DNA of 64,000 bases from Marasmius tenuissimus (Eukaryota; Basidiomycota; Agaricomycetes; Agaricales; Marasmiaceae): positions 558,001 through 622,000 of the forward strand of contig JAQOTA010000064.1 in NCBI GenBank assembly GCA_029532415.1. Reading direction: 5' to 3'. The translations under genes were made by a program, and so were the position numbers. This document shows positions 35,789-47,386 of this stretch, piece by piece (the first letter of the stretch is position 1; each line of letters begins with the position of its first letter). The notes under the pieces were generated by a model, which did no database searches, was not told where the DNA came from, and was given only the letters and a program-made list of their open reading frames with translations.

Positions 35789-38734
35789 GTTCAAACCCTC
35801 GCTCGTCGAGTAAAACCTGGAACAACTAATGGCCGAACAAAAAAAGATAGTGATTTTAGGCGGTGAATATGGAGTTTGAAAGGCTAGCGCCTCGAGCTTT
35901 ATCGTCGAAATCCGTTATTGCCCGGTAAGGATGTTAAATTGGGACATACACCATGGTATGTCATAGCCGCAGAAGATCAGAGTTGTTTCGGTGGTTGTTC
36001 CGGTGAGGGAACGCATCAACCGGCCAAGGGAGGTGACTAGTGTAGTCTTGAGAGGTGTAGGTCCGGGCTCAAATGTAGCCCTCTCATAATTGTGATAGAA
36101 CTTGGAGGCAACGAGAAGCGTAGGGTTAGCCTACGGCAAGTTGATAGACAAGCCTCATTGACATATAATCAAGACAAACATTCCTTCGGATGCCTTCACT
36201 GATCAGTGATTGATAAACTCAGCCACTAAGGACATTCTATCATCGATCAGAGTATCAATTATCTCTGAGGAGAGCCTCGAGGAAGGCCAAGTTGGGCTTC
36301 TTCGGTTGACTTGGAAGAGAAGGAAGGCCGTGGCAATTCAGTTACGAGATAGCCTGAGCCTCGTGCCTCGAGGTGGCCCTTTTCGGACTCCGCTCGAACC
36401 TGCTTGCAGACCACCATCATCTTGTCTCCCTGCCTCGTCGAGGTCTCTTTATTGTCCCGATACCTCGATCCTGCGAATTGGCATCTTTCAATGGCTGGTC
36501 GATTGTGGATTAGAAGATTAGAGACCTAGAAAGTGGAGGTGCGTGTTTACGATCTCATTATTGCGACAACAAAATACTTATCAAGAGGGATTGGAAAGCG
36601 TTCTCGTCGCCTTTGTTGCTCGGATAACATGCAACTCAATGAGCCTCTGATATGATATGCCACGTCATTGGTGACAATAAGTAGGTACGTCTTTTTGCTC
36701 GATGTTGTTTCCTCGCGGCACTGACTCGACCATACCCAGAGACAACACCGACACGGGTGGGGTCAACAAACCCCGCCAAAGACGGTCAAAAATCTCAAAC
36801 ACATCTGTGCCATCACCGGCGACCATATCAGTGGCATATGTGATGGGCAGTTCTCCAGTACTGCTGTTCAGGCCTACCAACATCATGATTGTTCTCATGT
36901 CCTTTTGATCCAGGCGCTCAAGTACGCTTGATGATGAGAGAGGAAGCACGCTGATACACCTTTTATCCTCCGGGTATGCTGTTGTCTTCCTCAATCAATT
37001 ATTATCTGACATGCTGCTTGCACAAGGTTTTTAAGCCATACGCCCAAAAATCTTATCAAAGCTCACATACTTTCTCTTGAAGGGGAAGATCTAGGGCCAG
37101 TTTTATTGGGCTAGTGCGTGTTTTCTCACCCTATTTCATGTTTCCATCCTCATCTACTCCATCACTAGGCGTCTCCAGAGTCCATAGCCCCCCATCACCA
37201 TAGTCGCAAAAAGTGGAAGAGAACCCCACCCCGCTCATTCCCTCCTTGGTACTAAAACACCCTCGAGGCGTTATCTTAGGCCATGACGGATGCACGATGG
37301 CGTACCTCCAACTCCCGCTTGTATGGTTTGGGTTCCCTTGAGAACCACTCCAGTACAAGTAACCCACCGTGGATGCCGTGAAATCGGGATATTGAAAAAA
37401 GGCCAGTTCGGTGAAGGTCTTGAGGTGGCCGGCGAGTGGTGTGCAATAGAACTGGAATATCTCGTACTCGAGTTCCAGTACGTTATCCCAATTTCTTTCT
37501 GTAACAGATACTTACATTACATGGGAAGAAGCCACTTTGTACCTTGCAGAAGGTCTCAGCCATGGTTGCTCCTACTGTTGGCCTCGACCTTTCGGTGGAT
37601 GTGCTCATGGTGTGTCACTTACTCGACATCGTATCATATTCTCGTACTAATCTTTGCTCGAAGCTCGCTGAGTTGGTGATAGACTTGCTGGAGAACTGAA
37701 AGATGTGCCTGAGCATGATATATTTGGGCTTCCACACTCTCAGGTACGTTGTACTGCCTACATAATCTGTCTTGGATACTGATATCAGATGCGTATATTC
37801 CGACGGACCGGCGACATTTGTGTCAGTTAGATGCTGGCCACCTACGTTCTTAACTACCGACATCCGAGTCGGGGAAACGAGATATATTTTGTCCCGCAAT
37901 GGAGATGATGGACCCCCCGAGTTGGAGACGCGATGCGTCGGAGCTTATGCTTCGACCGGGCCTTCAGGTACGTGATTTTGACTTTGTGATTCATCATTGT
38001 CGCTGAAAGACGGATCACATGGATTATTGTAACTTAGTCGACGATGGCCTCCACCGTAAACTCAACGAAGTCAGTGTAGTCTCGGTAGAGGTACCACCTT
38101 TCATTGGGTAACCGGCTGTACCGTCTTCTGCGCTGCTTCAGGTACGTGGTGCACTCATTCGCGTTTTCCCTGTGCTAATTCCTGATGTTCAGCAACACAG
38201 ATGAATCATACACCTAATTGGTTATCATGCTAGCCTTCGGGAGGATATTGATATAGTGAGGTCATCATGCCCCTCTCCTTAGGCTAGCACTTACGCTGCA
38301 TTGTTCCTACCAGAATAAATCGAGAGCATGCATCCGTCTCGGACTGGTAAGTCAGGGTTCGGAGTAGTATTGTTCGAACGATGGTCTCCGATCTGCTGTA
38401 CATATATAATTTTCTATCTAAACTGATACAGACTGCTCGGTTATGCATTCTTCGTGCTCTCTTGGCTCATCTGTACCCGCCTTATCGAGGTGATGACAGG
38501 TGATTACTAGTAATCTACGCCAATTGTTGGCACGTTTGGGCGGACCTTCGCGCTGAACTCGCAGCTAAAGCTAGACCGCTTGGTGACAAGCTCGAACTCT
38601 AAGATGGAGTCTCAACGCTCCCCTTTGCTGCCAGTGCAACTCTAACTAGCATATGATTATGTCCCGAGTCTACAGTAAAATGCATCACTAGGAAAAAGAT
38701 ACCACGTTGGATGCATTTTCGAAACTCGAAAATA
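35789..38734. other. Low-coding stretch with a few exon-like minus-strand blocks
   Basis: Minus-strand 36994-36665 (109 codons, with TIMMLVGLNSSTGELPITYA) and 37367-37131 (GSWRYAIVHPSWPKITPRG) look protein-like. A plus-strand block about 37790-37965 (ATFVSVRCWPPTFLTTDIRV) is flanked by a 'tatcag' acceptor and a GTACGT donor. I could not connect any of these into a gene or recognise a domain. No repeat structure is evident; the CMC element F begins at 38738. Confidence 0.3.
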
Positions 38735-39065
38735 GAACACAGCACAAGACCACAGATTGTCCGACGCGGATAATCTGAGAAAAATCCTTGATGTTCAGGA
38801 GAATACTGTCCGATTACTCATGAAATACAACGTCGGATATTTTTTCCGTATTTGTTCACTTTCCGTCACATTATGTTCTGAATACATGTATGATATCGTC
38901 TTATTTTCATCAAATTATCCAGCCTCTGAACGCAATACCATGGGTGCTGCCCCAGGCTCCCCTCCCGGTTCGTTGGCTTTTGGCTTTTGTACTGCAGATT
39001 TGGGCGGGTTTAGAGAGTAGAAAATAGAATGCGATTAAGGTTATTTAATTAAGTAAGTGACAGCG

Positions 39066-40777
39066 ATGCTGTCAGAGGCTCTGGACGACGTCGAACGTGA
39101 CCACACCATTTCTGGCTCGCGTCGGATGCCCCAACCAATCCAGCACCCCATATTCAATTTTCCACCACCCAGCCCCGAAAAGCCTCCATCACCGCCTCCC
39201 TCCCTCTCACCTCAATCTGCAATAGACCCAGTACTGCTCCAGCAATCTCAAACAATGTCGCAGGCCAGACCAGCAGACATGTCGAAGGCGGCCATGATCG
39301 CGGAGATGAACAATGCAAAAGAACGCATCGGGTCTTTCGAAGAAGAGGTTGAAGTGCTGAAAGCTGCTCGTGTGACGAGTAAGAAGCGCGAGGACAACAT
39401 TGAAGAGAAACTTGCTGCTGTTCTGGCTAGGATTGACGAGTTAGAGGCAAAAGAATTGCAAAATGTAGACGAGGACACATATGAGGCAGATGAAGAAACG
39501 GAACAGGCAGCCAACACTGAAATGGCCAGCAAGACGGAGTCGAAATCCAACGTGTACAAGGTCAGTAATGATTCAATGACAGATACTGGGGCCAGTACTT
39601 ACCTCGTTGACCCACAAGCAACTCATTCGCACCTGTATCAACGAGATGATGGGGATTCCTCCAGGCACAAAGGATATCCCGCCGTACCCCGAGGATGAAT
39701 CGGACTGGCCAGTGAATTCCCACATGAAGGAGCCCCTCCTACGTTTCCAGTGGGACCAGCGATACAATGTCGAGCCTAATTGGACAAACATTCAGAGAAT
39801 CGAACGATACATCAAAGAGAAGGGTGCCTACCATGATCCAGCTGCTGCAAAAGCCATTGAGACAGTTGTATCGAAGGACTGCACTGATCGAATCCGGCTG
39901 CGCTTTTCAGAAATGGCGAAGGAATTCAAGGGGAAGAAGAAGCAGGCGGGCAAAGATGCAGGTCGAGGCCAAGTCGAGAATGAGGGTGGTGACGCGGCCG
40001 AGGGTGATGTTGAGATTGTTGAGGAGGCAGCGAACACTGGTCGTCTGTCTGGGTCGAAGCGGCAAACCCGTCAGAAGGCAGTAAGTCTCTTGTTCCGTTC
40101 TTCAGCTTGCTACCACTTACCACTTGACTAGAAATGCGACGTCCGAAGACGCAAGCGTGATTCCCTCCCGGAAGGGCACCCCGACCGTAATCCCAAGTAT
40201 GACCCGGCAATGGTCTATACACTGATGTCTGTCGATGAGGATAACCCCGAAAATAAAGTTTCATATATTTCGCGGCGACCGGGCTGGCGTTCTGATGAAG
40301 TGAGTGAGATGTGTGCTCGAATTGGAACAGCTACATACCTCGATGTTGCAGCTTCAAGGTCTTTACGACCGGCTAGATGCCGTGAAGGACCCCAAGTCCG
40401 GAACAAAGTATACTCCTCGTATACGTGGTGAGCCGATCGAGGAACCTATCAAGAGAGCGGTCAAGCTGGAGATGCGAGCACGGATGTGGATGGTAGATCA
40501 AACATGGTTGGCGAAGCCGGAAAACAAGCAATATGACGAGCCTCAGCGGATCGCAATTAGTGGGAAGTTGTGGGGGGACAAAGAGGATCCAGAAGACCTC
40601 ATCAAAAAGGAGGAGGATGTCAAAGCTGTGAAGGAGGAGAAGATGAGGGAAGAGAAGAAGCGTGGACAAGGAAGTGGTGAGGGAGGGAGAGCAAGGAAGC
40701 GAAGCCGCAGTGCGACTGTGAGTGGTACCGCCCAGACCCAGGGTGCAGGTGGGAACACAGGAGGCGATGAATGGTAA
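39066..40777 (+). CDS. Element F companion protein, 516 residues, coiled coil
   Basis: Four exons: 39066-39560, 39619-40080, 40132-40299 and 40352-40777 (1551 nt in all), joined by 51-58 bp introns (GTCAGT, GTAAGT and GTGAGT donors). The N-terminus is Pro/Ser-rich (FNFPPPSPEKPPSPPPSLS), then an Ala/Glu/Lys-rich coiled coil (about residues 75-140). A conserved-looking middle has WPVNSHMKEPLLRFQWDQ and a basic patch KGKKKQAGK. The last exon has RAVKLEMRARMWMVDQTW and a basic tail KKRGQGSGEGGRARKRSRS. Function unknown; position in a two-gene transposon suggests a transposition accessory, like TnpA in CACTA elements, but I see no sequence link to TnpA. The start could lie in an upstream exon; 39066 is the first ATG after a 'gtgacag' acceptor. 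Confidence 0.72.
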
Positions 40778-40793
40778 AGGGTTGATTCGCGTT

Positions 40794-43700
40794 TTACTCG
40801 TCTTCATCATCATCTTCGAATACCTCAGGCTCGCATGTATCCTGTAGCAAAACATATCAGTCTCCTGTAATTTCTTGTAACAACACTTACATGGTCATAG
40901 GAAACCGTAATCCAAAGATCCTTGTGTACAAAATTTGAACGAACTGGAATGAGTGCAACGGGGGCTTCAATAGCAGAGGCAGGAATGATGACTAGCGCCC
41001 CAAACTTATGAGCATACGACACGTTGATACCTAGGGTATCGGCACTAAAGATCTGCATGTCAACAGTGCAAAAACCGTATAGAAAACCACGTACTAGAGA
41101 TCCCAGGGCATTGTGGGTATTCTGTCATCCGAAACCAGAGGGCGTACTGCCAGACATACATGTGGAGGTTTAGTTGTTCCTGGTATCTTGACCATCATGC
41201 AGTACTCGATGCGAACTGGCTCACGGTGTCCTCCAGTCAGCGAGATGAGAGCGAAGCTATCAGCCTGAGTTCGCAGGTTTGACGAGCATCCATATCGAAG
41301 GCCGTTCTTGCGAATGAATGGGAGAAAATGTGTTGAGTTCTTGGCGACAAGAGGGCGTCCTGGTTGCATGGTGAATTCGGGGATCAGAGATAAATCGGGC
41401 CAGAGTTGCTGAAGATATGTAAGGAGGGTGTTGTAGAGGCATCCACTCGGGTCTTTTTCGTGAACATTTTGAGGTTTCTTGGCAAACCGCTTAGGGAGTT
41501 TAACGGAATCTGATACCAATTGTAAGTAAATGAACTCAAAAGCGACAGGTACTGACCAGTTTCTGCCTCGCTCCGGAAGATATTTAGCTGTGTCATCATG
41601 GCTCCCCGTTCTCTACCCTCACTCTTAATGATCCGGTCAATCAGTTTGCGCTCCAAGTCGTGAGCATCAGCAGGGAGAGAGAGAAGGAGCTTGTAGATCA
41701 GGTGCGTCTGAACCCAGTTCCGAAGGAGGGTAAGCTCCATACGTCCCTTGTCCTTTCCGTTATTCTTGACCTTTTCGAGCATTCCATTGAATCGTTCAAA
41801 GGCAAAAAGCCACCATCCATACAATGGGCCAAAGCGCTTGATCATCTCCGCGAAGTGCTGCGAGAGATGATGGTTGATAACGAGAGGGATACCCAGCCGC
41901 AGACAGGCACGACAATATTGAAGCATGAAGTCTTGTGCAGCACGAGCTTGACGCATTGAGATGTACCGAGTTGAGAAGAGCCTAACGCTAGTGCACAGGA
42001 GGAGACAAGCCGCATAGAGGGAGTATCGTTTGCGAGAGAACTTTGTCTTGATCTTCTCGTTGGGAGAGACTGGAGGCTCAGTGTCAGGGATGACATCGCC
42101 GGCTTGACGCCACGCAACCCAGAGTACGACAGGCGCAACTGCAATGAAGCGCCGCCATTCGTCAGCTTTGGCTAACGATTGGTTGTCTCCGAGCTATAAC
42201 TAAGTCAGCACACGAAGAATAGGGGGGTATGTAGCTCACATTTCGTGGCAGCCGTGTGATGTGAGACGGCCATAGAATCGAGTTAATACAGTCTTGAAAT
42301 CGTTGTTTTGCCGAGTCAGGACCCCCGAAACCAGAGAACATGTGTGCAGCGACTAGGACTGAAGTAAAGAAATGAGCAATGATCCCGAGAAATACGCAAT
42401 GCATGAAATCAAGAGCGGTTTTTCTACGAGGGGACCAGTTTGGCAGTAGATTCATTGTGGACCAACGAATTCCATAGTTTTTCAGGATCCACTTTTGTCG
42501 CGCTGGTGGCGCACCGGACGAACGGAAAGCATGAAAAAGCATTTCATCATCGTCCCTGAGAGGCAGGCCATCCATAAAATCATCAGTGCTGATCAAAAAG
42601 TCAGCATGATAATACGTACCAACTGAATAAGACTGAATGTTGTTGATATTGGGCATCACGACAGGGCAATATGGGCAAGGGTGAAGGTCAGCAGAATGTC
42701 CAGCCTGACCAGAAACACGTCGGGCAGCAGGGGTATCACAGTTTGTGCACATGTAGTCACCATATATGTCCTCCCGCTCATCTTGACCGTAGATGTCCAT
42801 TTCAATGCCTGAAAGAGAGTTAGAACATCACAGATAGAAAAATGATTGAGATCTTTGAGCACTCACCATTCTTCAGAATCTGCATCTCCTTGACCGACGG
42901 CTCCAGGAGGTGATTGAGCTGCTCGGGCGTAGGCTCCGATGGGCCAGGCATAATGCATGGGCAAATCACGTTCACCTGGTGAAACCGTTCACTGATGTCG
43001 AGATCGTTAATGGTTATATAGATAGGCCCTGTAGAATGGGGGCGGTTTTTGAAGATACCGAACCTGGAATCGCAGTCAGTCAAGACTCATGGAAACGAAA
43101 CAAAAAGACTGACCAATCTGTATTGAATGTCAAATGAAGCCCATACTGATGACTCGTGAGCTTGGTCGGTTCTGGTAGTTGCGGGGGGCCACTATCGCGA
43201 ACTGTCCCTCGATCCCCTACCTCTCTTATCACCCTCGTGTACTGTTGATCCCAGTCGTCGCCATCCGACATGTCCCGCATGACATAGTCAGGATCATCGT
43301 TCCTCCCGGACTGGTGCTGACGGCTATCTCGTATCTTTGCGGCAAAGCCCGGACGCAAGAAGAATCGGCGTAGAGTGTCAATGATAGATGTATGAGGGAT
43401 GAGAAGGCGAGGCGCTCGTTTCCGTTCGCCTTTCTTGTTTCGAGTTTCGTCATAAATCACTCCATTACATTCGGGCTCTTTGCATGCAGGAGATTCAAGC
43501 TTCTCAACCTCATGCGGCGTGTGATGTTTCCAGCAGGTCGGGCAAGCGAAGTACTGGATTATTGCCGAATCAGCGTCAATCCCGAGTCTTCATTTTGCAC
43601 TCTCGAGAGTACGGACAGGTCGAGGAACCTCTGGGAGTCTGCCGGCAATGAACAGGGAATCGAGCTGGGAGTTGAGACCATTCTCCGCTTGCACAATGCT

Positions 43701-44320
43701 CAATCCGCTGTAAACATTCGACATGGCAGCGTGGAGGTATGCCAACCGAACCTCTGGCTTCTCTTCAAATGCGAGTCGTTGATAAGTATCTTCAGATGTT
43801 GCCGGGAGTTCAACATCTGGATCTCGAGCCGGTTCAAAGGCTGTATCTTGACGTCCAGCAGGCAGGTGGTCTTCTCGGGGAGGTAACTCATCTTCCTGAT
43901 CTTCGTCTTCCCGAGAATCATCTTCCTGATCTGGCAATCCAGGTACTTCTATTTGGTTTGCATGATCTTCAGCCTGTGGTGGGGTATCTGTATGTTGTCA
44001 GTATGGATTTGTTGAAGAGTTGCCGGCCTCGCACCATTGTAATCATCCCAATCATCCCAGTCAGCACTAGACCCAAATTCCCCACCAACATTCACATCCA
44101 CATCTCCGAGTATATCTCTTAATTCATGTACTCCTTCCTCTTGTATCGTCTCGGGACCGGAATGTACTTCAACTTGCGGCAAGTTCTCCTTCTCTCGACT
44201 GTCGCCGTGCTTCTTTCGATGATCCCGAATAACTCTTTTGGTTTGATACTCGAATCCTTGCGCATTACGAGCGCATCGGGTACAATAGCAGGGTTCTCGT
44301 CGCGTTGCAGTGGATGCCAT
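40794..44320 (-). pseudogene. Element F transposase (Plavaka-like), one nonsense codon
   Basis: Eight exons: 44320-44035, 43987-43114, 43063-42867, 42808-42240, 42193-41557, 41509-41095, 41044-40891 and 40841-40794; 3180 nt, 1060 codons. The N-terminus has a Cys/His module CYCTRCARNAQGF...RDHRKKH. A second zinc-type module is YFACPTCWKHHTP...SPACKEPECNG. The core has ITINDLDIS, IMPGPSEPTPEQLNHLLEPS, ALDFMHCVFLGI (a likely catalytic Asp) and GPLYGWWLFAFERFNGMLEK. It would cut and rejoin the terminal repeats in the nucleus. TGA at 43590-43592 (codon 228) interrupts SAK(stop)RLGID, where CGA is likely ancestral. All introns are otherwise canonical. I rejected splicing across this codon because the following residues are coding-like. 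Confidence 0.8.
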
Positions 44321-44578
44321 GGATGGGTGTATAGGATAGTGACTGTGCAGGGTGACGTCGTATTGGTTGATCAAGGGTTTGAGAGCGCTGTACAGTTGAG
44401 ATGTCAGAAATTATTATCTAAGTCATGATTCTCAGGCTCTCGAGGCTCTCATATTTTATGAGCGAAGAATATCCATGGTGAGTAATTCAAAGCCATGATA
44501 TTGTATGAGTAACATAAGAAATCTCTGAGATATACAACATTACCCGCGCCTGATAATTTCGCGTCTTGTGCTGTGGAA

Positions 44579-46791
44579 TCAACAGTCTAAATATATGATT
44601 TTGCAGATATTCAAGCAAAATTCAAAATTTGCAATTGATTACGCCAACTTTTTGCTGCATTTTTGCTATAGCAAGTATTTAGAATGTTTTTTTGCATTTT
44701 TGGGTTGGGCAAAAGGCATATAACATGATAGTTTTAACCTAGTGATGAAGAAAAGTAGCTCGGGGTATGGTAGTAGTGACTCGTAAGGACCGGGATCCCA
44801 AAATTCACGGATATCAAGTATATGGCGATGAAAAGGGGGTTTTTTGGTAGCGGAGAAGCTAACAAATCTGATTTCGATTGAACTCGTCTTAATCTTTGGC
44901 GAGACTAGAATCAAATGCCACCTTAAGCTCGAGGTTTAATGGAGCTGACCTCGTTTGGTCCTTATCATGAACGCGTCTTGTAAGGCGACTGGCCTGAGGG
45001 CGGAAATTTTGTTTGCCTGCCATTCTCTTGCTGTCAAGTCCATTTTACACTTCAACTTCTATCATCATGTTCCCCGCTGCTCACAGCGTACTTAATGAGA
45101 CTCTCAGGTAGCTCACTCAGCTTCTGTCTCCCGCTGGCGGTCATACCTGTGTACATCATAACCGAACGAGATCTCGAGCAAGACCGACAAATGTCGTAAG
45201 ATCTCGGGAGCGGGCTAAAAATGGTTCGCGGGGATGGGAAGTATGGGGAAGCTCAGACTACGTGACAAGTTTAGAGAGATCGAACGGTCTGGAGGTACGC
45301 TCATCAAGAAACTCCATGCGTTATTCATGATCTGAATCCTTCCTACCGCCTGCAGTATTTATCGGTGTGTTTGCCACGCAAAAAGATGGCATCCAGCGTC
45401 AAAATTGTGGCGAGCGCTACCACCGTCTAGGGACCTCTTTTCATAACAAAATCAATGGGGCATCTAGTCTGCCCGATATGAAGCGATTGGTGTTTTATTC
45501 AAGGTGAAGTATCCCGATAATATCTCTTGCAATCATTTTCTGATGGTCTGCTTTAATCCGTGTAGATCTTGCAGCCACACTTACAGAATGAAAGTTTTCT
45601 TTAGTCGCCCAAATGTGATGTCCCGAGTGCTCTTAATCAAAACGAACATAAAAAATCATAGAGCAAAGGGGCCCGATTTTTATCTCGAACGTCGGGTGCA
45701 GAATTGGCCGGTAAAAGCTCCCGCCGGGAGCCTGGTCAGTTCATCCTCTTTACTTTTGATCCAACCCAGTACGGCATATCACCCAGACCAAGTTGTCTAG
45801 ATGCTTTTAGGATCCCTCGGTTTCCCTATTAAGTGGTATTTCTCATGCTGGGTTTCATTCCTGCAGGCTGTGGCGTCTCCTCCGCCTCTATAACTGCGTA
45901 CTACAGCCTATTCCGATGGGTTCAGAAGGGTTTCACCCGTGACACTTTGGCCAGAAGTACCTTGCCCAATTCATCAATTCAAATCAAAACCGACTACCAT
46001 TACAGTATGATACCGGCGTAGTTGTGGGTATGAGCCTCAGCATCTAGTGTCCCATATCACAGCTAGAAATGAGGTTCAATATGTTTATTTCCGGTACTTT
46101 GCACAACACTAATTCATTCCCCTAACCCCGCCGGCTCGGCTTCTGTTGGCCGCTGTCTCGAGTGGCTGGGGGCTTTCTTCTCCCATTCCCAAGACGACAA
46201 AACCTCTCTCTATGAACTATTTTGTAAGTCTCTATATCGGCGCAGATGTTTTATTCATTAGCACCGGCACTGATGGCTCAATATAAACAGGACTTTACCT
46301 TGAGAGCTCCTCCCCCACAATTCACGTTACGAGCATGGGATCACAAAACATATATCGGGATGTATCAGGGGCGATTCCCCCACATCCTAACGTTCTGCTG
46401 AACAATGAACGTGAACGATCATTCAAATATGTCGAGATGTTCAATCGGAGAACAAGGTTTTCTGCGCATACTTCCATTCTAACCGATCCTTTGAGCGATT
46501 CTGCTCCAACATCACGTTTTCTGTGAGTAATCAGTCGCCCGCCGTGATGTCCGACTTGTCACATTTCACTCTTTCAGCAGTGTACCGTCAGAGTCTTCGC
46601 TCGGAACCTCAATCGACACAGAACATTGAATAGGCGCTTGACTTTGGGATTTGATGTGCAGTAATTACTTCACATACATTGAGCTCTTTCAATCACGCTT
46701 CTATTAGGGCCTGATCGAGGATCAACGGGTCGACCGGGGCATGGAGATGAGGGTCGAGGGTCGAAAGCGTGTGTTCCAATCTATTAAACCT
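44579..46791 (+). other. Interval between elements F and G, with fragments of a plus-strand gene
   Basis: Possible exons: about 45360-45503 (GVFATQKDGIQRQNCGERYH and INGASSLPDMKR) after a GTACGC...CTGCAG intron, then 46335-46524 (RSFKYVEMFNRRTRFSA) joined through a GTGAGT...TTTCAG intron to about 46580-46631 (VPSESSLGTSIDTEH, stop). The exons between are not resolved and no domain is recognised. The 44.6-45.0 kb part is AT-rich with 'tttttgcatttttg'-type runs and holds nothing I can name. Confidence 0.3.
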
Positions 46792-46794
46792 TCT

Positions 46795-46854
46795 CACGGC
46801 AGAAAGGGACATTAATAACGGGTCGTTATTCTTGTTCGGAGTCTTTCAGAATCA
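46795..46854 (+). repeat. Element G left terminal inverted repeat
   Basis: 60 bp starting CACGGCAGAAAGGGAC, the inverse of 63482-63541 with nine mismatches. Confidence 0.9.
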
Positions 46855-47386
46855 GCAGTAAAACAACAAACTTAGATACTTGATAGGATACATTGGGTTT
46901 CGCAATAGCAGATTTCAAACATGATATGCATAGATTCGGGAAGAGAATAAGACTGAAAGACACGGATAGCGATACCCCGAGTTTCACGAGCGTAGAAACA
47001 TACGAAAATTTCTTCCATTTCGGGGAGAGCTTCACGCCCAATTATAAGGGCCGTGTCTAGTTGCCTGATATTCCTATAGAAACGCCGGAAATACAAACAA
47101 CTGATACCATTCAAGAAAGCTACGATTTCCTACAACGTTTCTGGCCTCCCGTTACCTTTCCTGAAACCGTAGGTTTCAGTTCTCCGAGCACCACACCTCC
47201 GCGTGAGCAGCTTGCCGCTTGGTGCATCAACGCCATCGCGCCATACTGCGCCTGGCGGCTGCTGCGCCGACGCATATCTCACTGTTACTCAGAAAGTCCC
47301 GAGGGCCCAGCTTGCCCTTCGAAGTACAAATAAGCCCAATGGAGTCAATTGAAGCTGCGATAAACTCACCGGAAGAGTCCGTTGTC

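Larger units (their letters stand above)
38738..44575. mobile_element. Element F: Plavaka-like (CACTA/CMC-type) DNA transposon, 5,838 bp
   Basis: Terminal inverted repeats 38738-38774 and 44539-44575 both start CACAGCACAAGAC (first 13 identical, 29 of 37 identical overall). The 3-bp GAA flanks both ends (38735-38737 and 44576-44578), the duplication size expected for CACTA-type elements. Inside are two convergent genes, a coiled-coil companion (+) and the transposase (-), whose stops lie 16 bp apart. Except for one nonsense codon in the transposase it looks structurally complete. Confidence 0.9.

Noticed and set aside
35780..35800. 'ggttcaaaccctcg' resembles a tRNA T-arm (B box)
   Set aside because: No matching A box, acceptor stem or anticodon arm at the right spacing on either strand.
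40373..40855. Minus-strand open frame of 160 codons
   Set aside because: Overlaps the last exon of the F companion and the end of the transposase; Leu/Ser-rich chance frame.
43529..43592. Possible intron removing the TGA of the F transposase (donor GTCCGT, acceptor ATCCAG)
   Set aside because: It would also remove coding-like residues (RLGIDADSAII), so a nonsense mutation is the simpler reading, though splicing cannot be fully excluded.
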